This document shows positions 24,196 through 36,117 of a stretch of 64,000 bases of DNA, piece by piece. The stretch covers positions 15,158,001-15,222,000 of the forward strand of contig OU015649.1 of the NCBI GenBank assembly GCA_907165275.2, in the 5' to 3' direction. The position numbers and the translations under genes are program-made. Under the pieces are notes generated by a model. That model was not told the origin of the DNA, did no database searches, and saw only the letters and a list, made by a program, of their open reading frames with translations. The DNA comes from Zygaena filipendulae. Taxonomy: Eukaryota > Arthropoda > Insecta > Lepidoptera > Zygaenidae. Every line of letters starts with the position of its first letter. Position 1 is the stretch's first letter.

Positions 24196-24518
24196 TGTAT
24201 CCTCATTCCTTAGTAAAGGTGAATTTCAATAGTTTTCATATCAATGCTATTGATATGAAAAGTGGCTTTATTTTGTTTAGTTTGCGTTATTGTAGACAAT
24301 ACAGCGACTCGGACGCGAACACGGATAAATGCAAGGTCGCAGTCTATGGGCGATTCCGCATTAGACAGCAGACCGATCACGGCAACGACGCCCGACATTA
24401 ATGGTCGGGGTATCTATTTCAGATCAAAGGTATTCCACTGATCGAAATATTTTCGTTCATTTACAATGGGTGTCTCTCCCTTGCTGTCGATCAGAAACTT
24501 AAGTGACAATTGTTCATT

Positions 24519-24841
24519 CTTCTTCTTCTTCTTCAGCCCGTGTCCATCCACTGGATGTAGGCCTTCTCATCGCGTTTCCATCCGCTCCGACACCTTGTTC
24601 CTCTCATCCAGGTCTTTCCAGCAGCGCGCGCGATGTCATCGGCCCACCTCATGGGCGGTCTTCCCGCACTCCTACGTCCTGTCCGGGGTCTCCATTCCGT
24701 GGTTCTCAGGGCCCATCTGTCTACATGCATACGGCCCAGGTGTCCAGGTCCAGCCCATCTCCATTTCAGGAATGCCATTTTGTCCCTGATGTCCACAACC
24801 TTAGTCCTTTTCCTTATGGCCACATTGGGAACGCTATCTCT
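24519..24841 (-). pseudogene. RTE-type LINE 3' end: C-terminus of reverse transcriptase
   Basis: An open minus-strand frame of 96 codons (24823-24533) matches the C-terminal tail usual for lepidopteran RTE-like retrotransposon polyproteins: KVVDIRDKMAFLKWRWAG, then EWRPRTGRRSAGRPPMRWAD, and a final WKRDEKAYIQWMDTG. The reverse transcriptase fingers and palm and the endonuclease are absent, so it is a 5'-truncated dead copy. The 3' end carries a (GAA)n tail, seen on the plus strand as (TTC)n at 24518-24534. Imperfect direct repeats AAGTG(..)TTGTTCATT at 24501-24518 and 24842-24858 fit a target-site duplication of about 17 bp. The frame is still open, so the insertion is not very old. Confidence 0.8.
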
Positions 24842-24869
24842 AAGTGTGATTGTTCATTGAATGTTGTAA

Positions 24870-25072
24870 TCCTACTAATATTATAAATCTGAAAGTGTGG
24901 ATGTTTGGATGTTTGTTACTCAATCACGCAAAAACGGCTGAACGGATTTGGATGAAATTTGGCATGCACGTTGTCAGGGGTACCTACAGAGAAGGACATA
25001 GGGTACTTTTTATACTGGAATCCAAATCCAATATTACCGTGGGTACTGGGTGAAACCGTGGGGCACAGCTAG
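24870..25072 (+). mobile_element. Complete Helitron (type a)
   Basis: TCCTACTAATATTATAAATC to GGGGCACAGCTAG, flanked by A and T. Part of the hairpin zone has been lost (CCAAATCCAATATTACC). Confidence 0.8.
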
Positions 25073-25496
25073 TGACTTATGAATATTTATTGAAACGATA
25101 CCACCCCATCAAAGAACCGCTACATGCTGCTAAATTTTCTTCCACCGTGACTGTAGAAGAACTTTGATTTTATATTAGCAAATGCGGGCTTACATTTCCG
25201 TGCCGTGCCGTTATCGTCTAATGTGAAATCACCTCACCCGGCGTCGTGCGTGCGCCATACATTACACAATTATAGTAGTAGGTACATTATATCTATGTTA
25301 TTTAAACATAGTAGATGACAATGGATAGTTCTATAAATACCTAAGTGTAAAATGTGGGTGATTTACATAAGGTAAATGAAAATTGTATGGGTATTTTTAA
25401 GCCTTTCTATCACAAAGAGATAACGTGAGAGATTACAAAACGTGTGCAGTCGGGGGACCCTCGTCAGGAACGAAGTTCTTCCTGGTGTGTTCGTAA

Positions 25497-25662
25497 ATCC
25501 TTATTTTAATATAAGTGACTTTGTTTGTTTGATTCGCTTTCATAGCGTAACTACTCTACCGATATATTTACGGTGTACGATAATTTTGCATACACGTTGT
25601 AAGGGGTACCTACTTTTTATCCCGGAATTCCCGCGGAAACTCCGAAATTATCGCGGGTTCAT
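25497..25662 (+). mobile_element. Helitron (type a), degenerate ends
   Basis: AATCCTTATTTTAATATAAG, TTGCATACACGTTGTAAGG and CCGGAATTCCCGCGGAAAC; the 3' end is lost after ATCGCGGGTTC. Confidence 0.6.
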
Positions 25663-25664
25663 TA

Positions 25665-27355
25665 AACTTACCTACGTAAACACTACCTAGCGTACAGGTA
25701 TAAATCTAACGATCAGAAATAAAGAATCGCTAGCCTTAAACTTTCAAGACGCGCATCGATTGACACCGTATCTATTATTATCTGTATCACCCTATATCAT
25801 CATAATAGGCTATGCATAATATGTAACACGTCCGCTTTAAATATTAAATAAGAATCGCAGCCACAAAAGACCGGAACAATTTAAAATCGGTGAAAAAAGG
25901 CAAATACCGACGTCACGGTAGTGAGCGCGTGCGGCGTTCACAAGTGCATATCCGGACTCCGACTTCCGGTGCGGCGGCGTGGACCCTAGCGCACTCATTG
26001 GGATCAATTGAACACCATGTATATAGTCTGGGATGAACAAGGCTCTCCGCCCTTTATACGCCATCCGGGCTAGTGATGTCTTCGGCAACGATTTAAAAGA
26101 ATCAATATTTGAATGTGTAACATTTTTCATTTTAGGTGCAAATATAAATGATTCATTAAACTAGTTCAGTGCTACTACAAAAAAGTTGAACAGGTGTTGA
26201 ACGCGCTTTAAACTTTTTTTAATAGTGCTAGTAATTTAAAGTTTTGCACGACATATTATTTATTATCACAAGTTATATTACACATATTATTACTACAACA
26301 TATTATTACATTATAATTTACATTATAATTGTAAATATTTTAATATATTTCTGCTTTTATTTAATGTATTCGTTGTAATATTATTTATATAAGTATTACT
26401 TATATATTTTTTATTTGTTCTGTAAACTGCCACTTAAATATCACCTATCCAAAAGGTCGACTAGTAGAAAATGCCTTAGGCATTAAGTCCGCCTTTTGTA
26501 CAATAAAATGCAATAAAGTTCTTTAAATAAACAAATAAACAGGTTGTTCTGATTTTGTAGCCGAGAATAAATGATTGTGAATTCTTGATTGCATCGGCAT
26601 TAATTGGGAAGGTTGTTGAAGGTTATGTTCGTTTACTTTTGGAACGTAGTTCCTTATGGGACGATGCGGAGGGGTACCCTAACCGGGAAAAACGTCCGTA
26701 AAGTAAGATTATTTTTTATTTTTATCAATAAAAAAATCATAATAAAAAATGTACTTAGGTATACGGGGTATACCCGAATAATTATTTTCTTTATACCTCA
26801 AATAAAACTTAAAATTAATATTTTTATAATAAGGAACTTCGTTCCTATCCGGTGTACCACGACAACTTACTTTTTTTTTCTTTTGAAAACTCCTTTGAAA
26901 ATTACAACACATCAAACGGCTTGTAGGTATAGAGTCACAAAACTTATCTTTTATCGTATTTCGAGTCAATTTTGGGCACCTTAGAAGCATGATTTTTATC
27001 GATAGCTAAAAAATAGGTGTCATTCACATCACTATAACGAATAAACTTGTAATAATATAGCGGGCGCACCGCACAACAATGGACCACCGATAATGCGTTA
27101 CTCAATAAACACGCAAGCGCACTCTTTCGACTAAAACGAAACTACATTAGGCACGTATAATATTATATATAGAGTTAGAGTATATAGAGTATATATAGAG
27201 TAATAACATGGAGTACCTACTCTAAAGGTTATCGCTCCGACTTGACAGCATTACCTACGACTTGCGCGTACGCAAGCCGCATGTGGCAACGTTGTCTAGG
27301 TAACCATGGAAGGATATTCAACTAAATCTATAGGTTACAAAATATGAAGTCACTA
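25665..27355. other. Intronic sequence, AT-rich, with an unclassified repeat
   Basis: 26640-26870 holds paired GGAACGTAGTTCC and GGAACTTCGTTCC motifs near CCGGTGTACC, possibly the remains of a dispersed element; GGAACGAAGTTC also occurs at 25468. 25910-26060 is GC-rich with no recognised feature. No gene recognised. Confidence 0.35.
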
Positions 27356-27358
27356 ACT

Positions 27359-27565
27359 GTCCACCGCGGTTTCGCCCGCAGTAATTTCGGAGTTCCCGCG
27401 GGAATTCCAGGATAAAATATAGATATAAACCTTCCTCATGAATCACTCTATCTATTGGTGAAAATCGCATGAAAATCCGTTGCGTAATTTTAAATATCTA
27501 AGCATACATAGGGACAGACAGAGAGCGGCAAGCGACTTTGTTTTTGTTTTATACTATGGAGTGAT
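27359..27565 (-). mobile_element. Helitron (type d)
   Basis: CCGCGGTTTCGCCCGCAG, GTTCCCGCGGGAATTCCAGG, ATGAATCACTCTATCTATTG and GGGACAGACAGAG in minus-strand order. Confidence 0.7.
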
Positions 27566-27569
27566 TCGA

Positions 27570-28230
27570 GAAACTTTAGTAAGTATGAAAATTCTATGGT
27601 GTCACTATTTTGTTGTTCTTTTTTTCCAGATGTTTTCACGTCGCATTATAAAGAGTTGTAATGTTCAGAGATTTTCAGTCAATTTAGTAGGCTTACAAGT
27701 TTATGTAAGTAAGAAATTAAATTTTTCTACATTTTTTTTACGCTTCGGAGTCGACGCTCCAATTAAAATATATTATTCCTTTCTTACTTTCAAATTAGCT
27801 TGTCGTTGTCGTCCGTCCGTTAATCGGATGCTGTCTAATTCTTTTGAACCTTGTACCTACTACGAAACGTATCCTATTTATTAAATAATGAGCACATTTT
27901 CAGGAGTTCGCTATTTTCGGATCAAAGCTGCCGCGGGCTTCTAGAAGAACAATAACAATATACGCACATACGGCCACCGACTACACAATAAACAGCTTCC
28001 AACGAATAATGTTCATTACACATCTTTGTTTTATACAAACGCAGCTGTTATATCAAGGTCCACTGTTCTAAGAAGTGATAATGTAAATTACATATTCATT
28101 CAACATGCATCGTATGTGTTTTTGTATGTACATACTAACAGTAAACAAACACAGCGATATACATAATTATATTAATTATATTTTACATTAGAAATTTTAA
28201 ATGTAACGTTTTAAGTACAAAGTAAGTTTC
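27570..28230. other. Intronic sequence without recognised features
   Basis: A 134-aa open frame (27480-27884) begins inside the Helitron and has no domain. No gene recognised. Confidence 0.4.
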
Positions 28231-28661
28231 TTTTCATTACTCATACTCGGAAAGTAGGTCTGAAGTTGCCTGAGAAGCGGGTTGAAAGTAACCCTTTTCA
28301 GCCCTAGGGAGAATCGCTTTCAACTGACAACTGTCAAATTATTAAAAAAAAACTAGGTCTATTTTCACATTTCTATTGAACCATTTTTCAACTTTCTATA
28401 CAGCCAGCGCGATGTAAAATTGAAATAAGTAACGTAAAGTTTAAGTAGGTATTAATTAAAATAAAATTCAGTAACTTTTTCTTAAGCCAATCCCCATTTT
28501 TATTTTGACTTTCCTTGCATTCGTAATGAAAAGCACAGTGTTTTCCTCGGGAGAAAGACCTACTTAGTCCCGAGACGGGGTTTGGCGCCCGAGCGTAGCG
28601 AGGGCGCCTATAGATCGAGGGACTAAATAAGTCTTACTTTCACCCCTAGGATAACAATGTA
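28231..28661 (-). repeat. Family R element, internally deleted copy
   Basis: Begins TTTTCATTACTCATACTCGG and ends GGATAACAATG. It contains GAAGCGGGTTGAAAGTAACC and a GC hairpin (GGCGCCCGAGCGTAGCGAGG, about 28589-28613). It lacks the middle part present at 52524-53132. Confidence 0.75.
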
Positions 28662-28729
28662 CTATTACATCAATGCTTTCAAATCTACATTCCTAAATCC
28701 AAAATCTTATAATATTTCATTATTTTAAC

Positions 28730-28906
28730 TCATCTAAATATATATACGTGTCACGTTGTTTGTCCGCGATGGACTCCGACGGACGAACGGATTTTGATAA
28801 AATTTTGTAACCATTTATAATATAGGTAGTCCAACTTAAAAGATAGGATAGTTTTAATCCCGGAATTCCCGCGGAAACTCCGGCACTGATGCGGGGAACA
28901 GCTAAT
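28730..28906 (+). mobile_element. Helitron (type c), first of a tandem trio
   Basis: TCATCTAAATATATATACG, CACGTTGTTTGTCCGCGATGG-type body and CCCGGAATTCCCGCGG; ends GGGGAACAGCTAA. Confidence 0.7.
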
Positions 28907-28919
28907 CACAGTAAACTAC

Positions 28920-29012
28920 TGTCGGGTACAAAGAAGGACATAGAGTACTTTTTCCCGCAACCTCCGCGGGAACTCCGAAATTATCGCGGATGAAATCGCG
29001 GGGGACAGCTAG
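28920..29012 (+). mobile_element. Helitron 3' half, second of a tandem trio
   Basis: GTCGGGTACAAAGAAGGAC to GGGGGACAGCTAG and T; lacks any 5' end. Confidence 0.7.
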
Positions 29013-29019
29013 TAAGTAT

Positions 29020-29199
29020 ATAAAAATTAATCCCTATTTCCCTTGGTGACGGCATCACGCGTGAACGGCTGGACCGATCACCATTAAATTTTGCATACAT
29101 GTTTTCAGGGGTACATAGAAGGACGTAGGGTACTTTTTAGCCCGAAATTCCCACGGGAACTCCGAAATTACCGCGGATTTAACCGCAGGGGACAGATAG
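29020..29199 (+). mobile_element. Helitron (type a), third of a tandem trio
   Basis: ATTAATCCCTATTTCCC, CACGCGTGAACGGCTGGACC, TTTTCAGGGGTACATAG and the end AGGGGACAGATAG. Confidence 0.7.
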
Positions 29200-29204
29200 T
29201 AAGG

Positions 29205-31300
29205 TAATGTTTATAGAACCTTTATTGACAACAGTAGGTAAGTATGGTTTGTTTTGTTTTTGTGTAGTGTATGATTGTTGCTGTGTGTTTCTCTAAATAA
29301 ATATTGTAGATGACTTTAGTATTTGTTACAAACAAAATTGAGTTTCATTGTGACGATAGAACTCTGCTTGCAGCTATGAAAAGAATCTTCTAACTTCAGA
29401 GATATGTAGATATTTGCAGTCAAGTTTGCAGTTCACAAATTGATGAAAATTCAGCAGACCGTGGTCGTTTTTGGCACTTTCGTCTAAACTGCTTAGTTTG
29501 GGGCCAGGTATGATAGTGTCCAGGCGCAATTATTTTATTTGGATGAATAAAAAGACAATTTAATTCATTTATATTCTTTGTATAATGATTAATGAGTCAG
29601 CTCACACCACACATGATAGAATAGTGAACTCGACGATGATGACAGATCAATTCACTGAGATGTAGTACGCTAGTGGAGTGACGGCATTACGCACGATGAT
29701 TTGTTTATGGCAAGCTGTGTGACGTCATCTCTTTAAAAGGCAAAGTGTTCTAACAATACCATTAGCTAAAAGTATTAGCTATATTTATAGCTTTGAATAT
29801 GCGGACCGCAACACACTAGTAGCGTCTAGTTTTAGTATTTCTTTTAAAAGTTAAATTGAAATGCGAATTTTTTACTCTATTACGTATTGGTTAAGGGCCT
29901 GGTGAATACGGGCTCTCTGTGAACCTATTTTGGGCACTAGGCTCACAATTAAGATTATATCGATATTAGTTTCAACCCTCGCTATGTACCTACTTACTTA
30001 TATTTCTGTTTTTGTTGCAATAAAATTATTATTATTATATTAAAATCGATTCTACACAGGATTTCAACTATGAAATAATTTTTTAAACATGGTTTTTAAG
30101 TTCCTGATTATCTGTGAAGTATCTCGAGTATTTAGTACCCAAACTTAAAGTATTACTTTCAACATCAATACCTAGTCGATCGAAGTTTATCCACATTGAC
30201 AACAACTGCAACCGTAATTAAAAACGCAATGGAACGTAGAATAAAGATAATGATTGTTTGCTTTGAGTGGTATCTTGTAAACCACATCGCGACCACAACT
30301 ATGCAGCACAGGCTGCACGAGGCAAGGTCGACTAGATTTACTGTTATTAGTTCTGGTATAATGTCCTTTTAAGGAACAAGGATGTTAATCACTATTAACC
30401 TACTCATAAGTACACAGGCGTTGAATCATCAATAGTTTGTGATTAAAATATGTATCTACATATATACGGTAGGTATATATATTATACCTATATGAGTGTA
30501 TTCGGAACACATATTATAATATGTATTTGCAATCGGTAGGACTTGACCCAGTCTTTTCAAATAAAGAAAGCGTAGGTACTTAATCAGGATTTTTGTTGAT
30601 TCAATCCTCAGAAATGTAGAAATGGACACTCGTGTAAACCCATGTAAACCAGCTAGTATTATACGAAAATTCTTCATTGTCAGTATCTCGAACTAGAGCA
30701 AAGAATTAAATATAACAGAAGACTAACAGCTAATCATAACGATATCGATGCCCGTTTTAAGGTCTTTGCTGATAACCGCGACGAGCTACCAGTGAGCCAC
30801 CATTTTGCGGGCGTTCCGAAACCACTCGCTCTGAGCAAGGAACGTTCAGAAACGCCACCATATGTGCATTTTGCAATATAAGGTTTAAATATTCTTCGGT
30901 GGTCCCGAATAAATAGTTCCTTATGTATCGGATTAAATATTGTTAACTCTCCTTCCTTCGTTTGAACTTTGAACTCTACTCTATAATCTATTGATATTAT
31001 TAAAGAAAACAGTAAACTTAATTACTGGATAGCAAAGTTTAAAGGAAACGATAATGCCTTCACCGGTCGTAATTATCATTTATAACAACAAAGAATGCTT
31101 AAGCATGCTTTCCCATTGATAAAGTGTCTTATAATCACCTGCTCCCACGATCTCACCATCAACAGTGAGGTTTGTTCAAACCAATGCGCATCCTATATCG
31201 GTGCCGTACAATTTGAGGTCAAAAAGCGTCAAAGAACAATTCAGTGGTTCAAATAAGCACACACACAGCACAGCAGCCGCTTGCAGTCGCATTTGAGACT
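29205..31300. other. Intronic sequence without recognised features
   Basis: AT-rich, open frames short. No gene or clear repeat recognised. Confidence 0.4.
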
Positions 31301-31303
31301 GAA

Positions 31304-31468
31304 ATCCTTACTATTATAAATGCGAATGTGGTTTTGTTTATTTGTTTGTTACGCTTTCACGCCTTCACGGCTCAACCATCAAATTTTGCATACTCGTTTT
31401 CAAGGGGTACAGAAAAGTGTGTAGGGAACACCGAAATTAACACGGGTGAATTCGCGGGAAAGAGCTAG
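31304..31468 (+). mobile_element. Helitron (type a), hairpin zone shortened
   Basis: ATCCTTACTATTATAAATGC, TTACGCTTTCACGCC, TTTTCAAGGGGTACAG and the end GGGAAAGAGCTAG. Confidence 0.7.
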
Positions 31469-31539
31469 AGATCTTATATTCATTTTCGTCGCAGCGCAAC
31501 TGCAATTTATTTGTTGTCGGAACGATGCGGCCTAGTATG

Positions 31540-31730
31540 GTCATCTGCGGGTCAAAAATGACGCTCGCTTCAGTTGGTACAGTCCTGCAGCTCTCAGCAC
31601 CTCTCGTGGTAGCGAACAATGCATGCATACGGGTGCAACGCTGACTGCGCGAGCGCACATGTCATCGCAAACGCGCACAGCGCGCAGCGTGGGAAAGCGC
31701 ATGCGCACAGCTCGCACATATTGTAAGCTT
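31540..31730. promoter_or_regulatory. CpG-rich island with NRF-1/Ewg-type palindrome
   Basis: GC-rich patch with repeated GCGCACAGCGCGC, an exact NRF-1-type palindrome GCGCATGCGCA at 31697-31707 and an arthropod initiator-like TTCAGTT near 31569. Promoter function is a guess; it lies within the long intron of the RA-domain gene. Confidence 0.25.
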
Positions 31731-31734
31731 TAAT

Positions 31735-32355
31735 CGGCCACAAAACTGCTGAGCGAAATCAATACTTAACACTCGGTGATAAGGAGTACACTTTGGAAGG
31801 AGCGGGATGTAGTGTAAATTCATTATATGAGTCGTTTACGATCAATTAACACTAAGATATGGATATTATACTAATAGGGCATTGAAGTATATAATATTGT
31901 TATATATTTTGAAAAAGATATTATATACCTACCTAGAACTGGAAAAGTATAGTGATGAATGATAATAATTTTACTTCTTGGCCAATGGCAAGAAATTTAG
32001 TAGACATTATAATGGCGGGTCATATTATTCTATATCTCTCTGTCTACTCAATGGTTAACTGGATGAGAATGCCACAATGCATTAAGTTCGCTATTCGTAC
32101 GTACTGTGCAGTAAAGAATAAATAAATAAATATAACTACGATTAGTACGTACATATGACGTATACATTACAAGGTACCTGTTGGAGACTGAGGTCCCATC
32201 CTTATCCATTGACACTCTTGACATCTGTCAAATCCATCCATCAAACTTGCACCGTATGCATCGAGCGAAACGTCACCGACCAGTCGTGCTACGCAACTAA
32301 TGCCAGCAAGGTGTTATACTTATCGTGCCGAAATCTACTAATTAATCGTGCGAGT
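31735..32355. other. Intronic sequence without recognised features
   Basis: The 98-aa frame 32155-32451 runs into the family P palindrome and has no domain. Confidence 0.4.
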
Positions 32356-32359
32356 CTAA

Positions 32360-32600
32360 CCGCCGCACTCAGAGTCGACTTTAATGATTACTTAGTTAAG
32401 TATAGATTTTTAAAACTAAACTGCCGCAATCAGAGACGTTCAGTAAATTAGTGTTAATTGGCATTTAATGAGATTTAACTTAATTAGTTAAATGCTAATT
32501 ACCTAACATTAATTTATTAAACTTGTCTGATTGCGGCAGTTTTGTTTTAAAAATCTATACTTAACTAAGTAATCATTAAAGTCGACTCTGAGTGCGGTGG
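32360..32600 (+). mobile_element. MITE family P, copy 3 (241-bp palindrome)
   Basis: CCGCCGCACTCAGAGTCGAC at the left and GTCGACTCTGAGTGCGGTGG at the right; flanks TAA and TGA. Same orientation as 16604-16842. Confidence 0.85.
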
Positions 32601-32604
32601 TGAA

Positions 32605-33275
32605 TCCCAGGATCTTTTACGCGTGTGCGCTTTTGGGAGTATCAACAGGCAAGTGCCTTTCTAACTTCCTATCGGTCCCCTTGGACTGCGCGACTTCACT
32701 CACCGTTTTTAAATCTAAGTTCAAATTTTGCTTTGAAGTCGAAACAATACCTAATGCAATGTTAACAGAGAAAGCTAACCTAATCGTATAGGCAACATGT
32801 TACAACTAATTAAACAATCTAACAATTTTGAATTTGACCTGATGAAGATAAATTACACGCAAACTCTTCTGTTACCAGAGAAAACTATCACATTTTAGCC
32901 TGTTGCTTGTCACAATACTAATCACATAGATATAAACCTACCTATTATTTTGCTCGTAATTATGTACCGCTATAGGAGCATAGCGCTCTACGTTCTTAAT
33001 TATTCACAATTACAGTATAAACAATATGGGAAAGTTCATAAGAATCGAGGGCGTGGAGGGTTATTGTTGCATAGAGTATAGAGAAAACACGATCGTCTAG
33101 CGGCGGTTGAGACGATCCCACGACGCGGCGACACCAACAGGTGAATGATTGTGATTGTTTTAAACGATCGATTGCACGCTATGAAATAAAAAAAATCTTG
33201 GATAATAATAGCGCATCTGTTATCTTTATATAGTACGTGAGAAATATTGCACTTGTATCAATATATAGGTAAAAT
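32605..33275. other. Intronic sequence without recognised features
   Basis: No gene or clear repeat recognised. Confidence 0.4.
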
Positions 33276-33276
33276 G

Positions 33277-33486
33277 TCTATACTAATATTATAAAGAGGA
33301 AAAATTTGGTTTTTTATTTGTTTGTTTATTTGTAACGATTCAACTCAATAACTACTGGACCAATTTCAAAAATTCTTTCACCATTGAAAGGCTACATTGT
33401 CCCTGAGTAATATAGGCTACATTGTAATCCGGAACTTCCGCGGGAACTTCGGAATTATCGCAAGTGAAACTGCGCGGGCCAGCTAG
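33277..33486 (+). mobile_element. Complete Helitron (type b)
   Basis: TCTATACTAATATTATAAAG, AACGATTCAACTCAATAAC, AACTTCCGCGGGAACTTCGG and the end CGGGCCAGCTAG before T. Confidence 0.8.
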
Positions 33487-33654
33487 TTTTGATGTTGACA
33501 TGCACCAATTTTAAAATTAACTAACCGTTTGTTTTATGAGTAAATAATAATAATAACTTATCACAAATTTTAAAGAAGAAAAGAAAAGAGAAGCAGAAAA
33601 AAGAACATATTATAAAATATAATATTGTATTCCTCAAAATCATCAAAACAATGG

Positions 33655-33988
33655 GTTTTGCAAACAAATTATATTTTCCAGTCCTTCTTGTAAATTAATA
33701 AAAAATATTGGACACGTATTTTTTAATTTTTTACGTCATCAAAAAATAGCCAATACATTAAGTTGAAATGTCGCGTGACGTCACGCCGTGCTACAGTTTA
33801 TAGCACATTATGACGGCAAGAGCCCCCGCTCCACTTGCGCGTTGCGTTTTATCACACAATGCGTTTTATCTTAGTACCTATTTTTTCAATAATTTGAAAA
33901 GCGAAAAAATACGAGTCTATTATTTTTTATTAATCCACAAGACGGACTAAACAGAATTTTGATTTTCATACCCCTGAAACAAGCCTAT
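33655..33988. mobile_element. MITE family C, copy 2
   Basis: CAGTCCTTCTTGTAAATTA and CACAAGACGGACTAAAC arms, right end AAACAAGCCTAT. Exact TGACGTCA at 33776-33783; the partner is reduced to TGACGGCA. Confidence 0.8.
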
Positions 33989-34370
33989 AATGCCAGTGTA
34001 ATATATCACACAAAATATAACTTACTCAAAGAGAGGGCAGACTGAATAATATTATGTTATTTATAATAATAACATCATCGGAAGACAGTAAGTAACTGGG
34101 TTAAACAGCGGTTAAACTGATGAGATTAAGTTAACACATGCAACCAGTAAATAACACTGAGATTACGAAGTTCATGACAGATAGTTACAGACTCGTAAAC
34201 AAACGCACATCGCCTCTATACATGTACCTACTAACATGGATGAAGCAACATAGATGGGATTTTGTATTATAGTGACATGTGTTGTTAGGTAGAGACAAAA
34301 CAAGACTCTACAATTGATGGCCTAGACATAATAAGGATATCGAAGAAAGAAAATAAACCCATATTACGAT

Positions 34371-34698
34371 AATAGGGATGTTGACAACTTTTGAAAATCA
34401 AAATTTTAATTAGTCCATCTTTTAGAAAATTAAAAATCATTAGACACGTATTTTTTTATTTTTCAAATAAATGAAAATACACAGAGATAAAGCGCATTAA
34501 AGTTTAGGGTGGGGGCTCGTGACGTCACTTACCGCTACAAGCCGCCATACAAACTGCACTAGTTAGTGATGTCACGCGAAATTTCAACTCAATGTATCTC
34601 TGTTATTTTTTGATTACGTAAAAAAGAAAAAATACGTGTCCAATATTTTTTATTACTCTACAAGACGGACTGAAAAAAAAATTAGTGAAATAGCCTAT
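34371..34698. mobile_element. MITE family C, copy 3
   Basis: Left end TAGGGATGTTGACAAC, right end AATAGCCTA. Exact TGACGTCA at 34520-34527; the second site has mutated to TGATGTCA. Confidence 0.8.
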
Positions 34699-34709
34699 TA
34701 CAAAGAAAA

Positions 34710-34892
34710 CCCTACTAATATTATAAATGCGAAAGTAACTCTGTCTGTCTGTCTGTTACGCTTTCTCGCCTTAACGGCTCAATCGATCATCATGAAATTT
34801 TGTGCACACGTTGTCAGAGGTACACAGAGGAACATAGGGTACTTTTTATCCCGGAATACCCGCGGGAACTCCGAAACTAACACTGATGGAAC
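34710..34892 (+). mobile_element. Helitron (type a), first of a tandem pair
   Basis: CCTACTAATATTATAAATGC, (CTGT)n, AACGGCTCAATCGATCATC and CCGGAATACCCGCGGG; stops at GGAACTGCAGG where the next copy begins. Confidence 0.75.
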
Positions 34893-35034
34893 TGCAGGAA
34901 ATTTTGCATACTACACGTTGGCAAGGGTACCTATATATAAAAAGAATAAGAGAAGAGAAAAGAAGGTAATTTTATCCCGGAATTTCCACGGGATCTTCGA
35001 AATGAATGCGGTTGAAACCGCGGGGGACAACTAG
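34893..35034 (+). mobile_element. Helitron (type a), second of a tandem pair, 5' truncated
   Basis: Starts within the body at AAATTTTGCATACTACACG and runs to AACCGCGGGGGACAACTAG and T. The 132-aa open frame across both copies is translated repeat. Confidence 0.75.
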
Positions 35035-35039
35035 TTCTA

Positions 35040-35560
35040 AATAAACAATCAACAATCATTAAAATTGAAACACTTTCCACGTCGGTTACAACTTCCAACC
35101 GTGAAAGAAGCTCATTCTTACTGGGTTATTGGACTAGTTTGTTTTGATACTACGAAAACTCATTTGGATCTGCACTTTTGCAACTCTCTCACGTGTAGTT
35201 CACTTTCATTGCGCATTGGTGAACAATACAGCATTTTCATTCGCACTCCCAAACTATACCGGGCCGTTCACAGCTTTGTGGCGATCAACAATCGAGAAAT
35301 CAACGCTTATCTCAGTCGGCCATCAAATGTCAGTGTCGAGTTTAATTAGTACGTAACGAGTTCGCGACATGAGCTCACAATGTCGAAACTGTCCTAACTC
35401 CCACCGCAGACAATACTCGGGAGTATTTTTATCCTCGTACTATTAATTAATTAATAATAGGAAATGTACGAGGCATTTTTTTAATCACATATATATAAAT
35501 ATAAATTTAAAAAAAGCATAAACCTATTTAAATTTCAATAATTTCGCAAAACAATATTCG
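35040..35560. other. Intronic sequence without recognised features
   Basis: Two overlapping plus frames (35065-35356) of balanced composition but with no domain I recognise. Confidence 0.35.
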
Positions 35561-35561
35561 C

Positions 35562-35876
35562 GGAGATGTTGACGCATTTCGAAAATCATAATTCTAATTA
35601 GTCCGACATTTAGAAAATTAAAAATCATTAGACACGTATTTTTTTATTTTTCAAATAAATGAAAATACACAGAGACAAAGCGCATTAAAGTTTAGGGTGG
35701 GGGCGTCACTTACCGCCACAAACCGCCATATAAACTGCACTAGTTGGTGACGTTAGGCGAAATTTCAACTCAATGTATCACCGTTGTTTTTTGATTACGT
35801 AAAAAAAGAAATACGTGTCCAATATTTTTTATTAATCTACACGACGGAATAAAAAAAAAATAGCCAAATAGCCTAC
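35562..35876. mobile_element. MITE family C, copy 4
   Basis: GATGTTGACGCATTTCG at the left, CACGACGGAATAAAAA and AGCCTACC at the right. Both CRE positions are broken (GGCGTCAC, TGACGTTA). It is closest to copy 3, 870 bp away. Confidence 0.8.
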
Positions 35877-36117
35877 CATACTTCCCACACTTTCGTCAGC
35901 GAACGTACTTATCAACTGTCTCAGAATTTGCACAAACAAATAAAATTAATGAAATTTACCGTCGTATTCCGCTTAAAATATTCATTTCTCGTCCTGCTAT
36001 GTTTTAAGCGATAAAAACTTATCGATATCAAAATCTATTACGAGTATGTTAATAAAATTAAAAAGATGGCAGCTTGTGATTATCTTTTATCGTGTACATC
36101 TAAATAAAATTATAAAT

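Noticed and set aside
26604..26984. 126-aa open frame
   Set aside because: Poly-Ile/Lys/Phe composition from AT-rich sequence; no coding signal.
34636..35034. 132-aa plus-strand open frame
   Set aside because: It is translated MITE end plus two Helitron copies.
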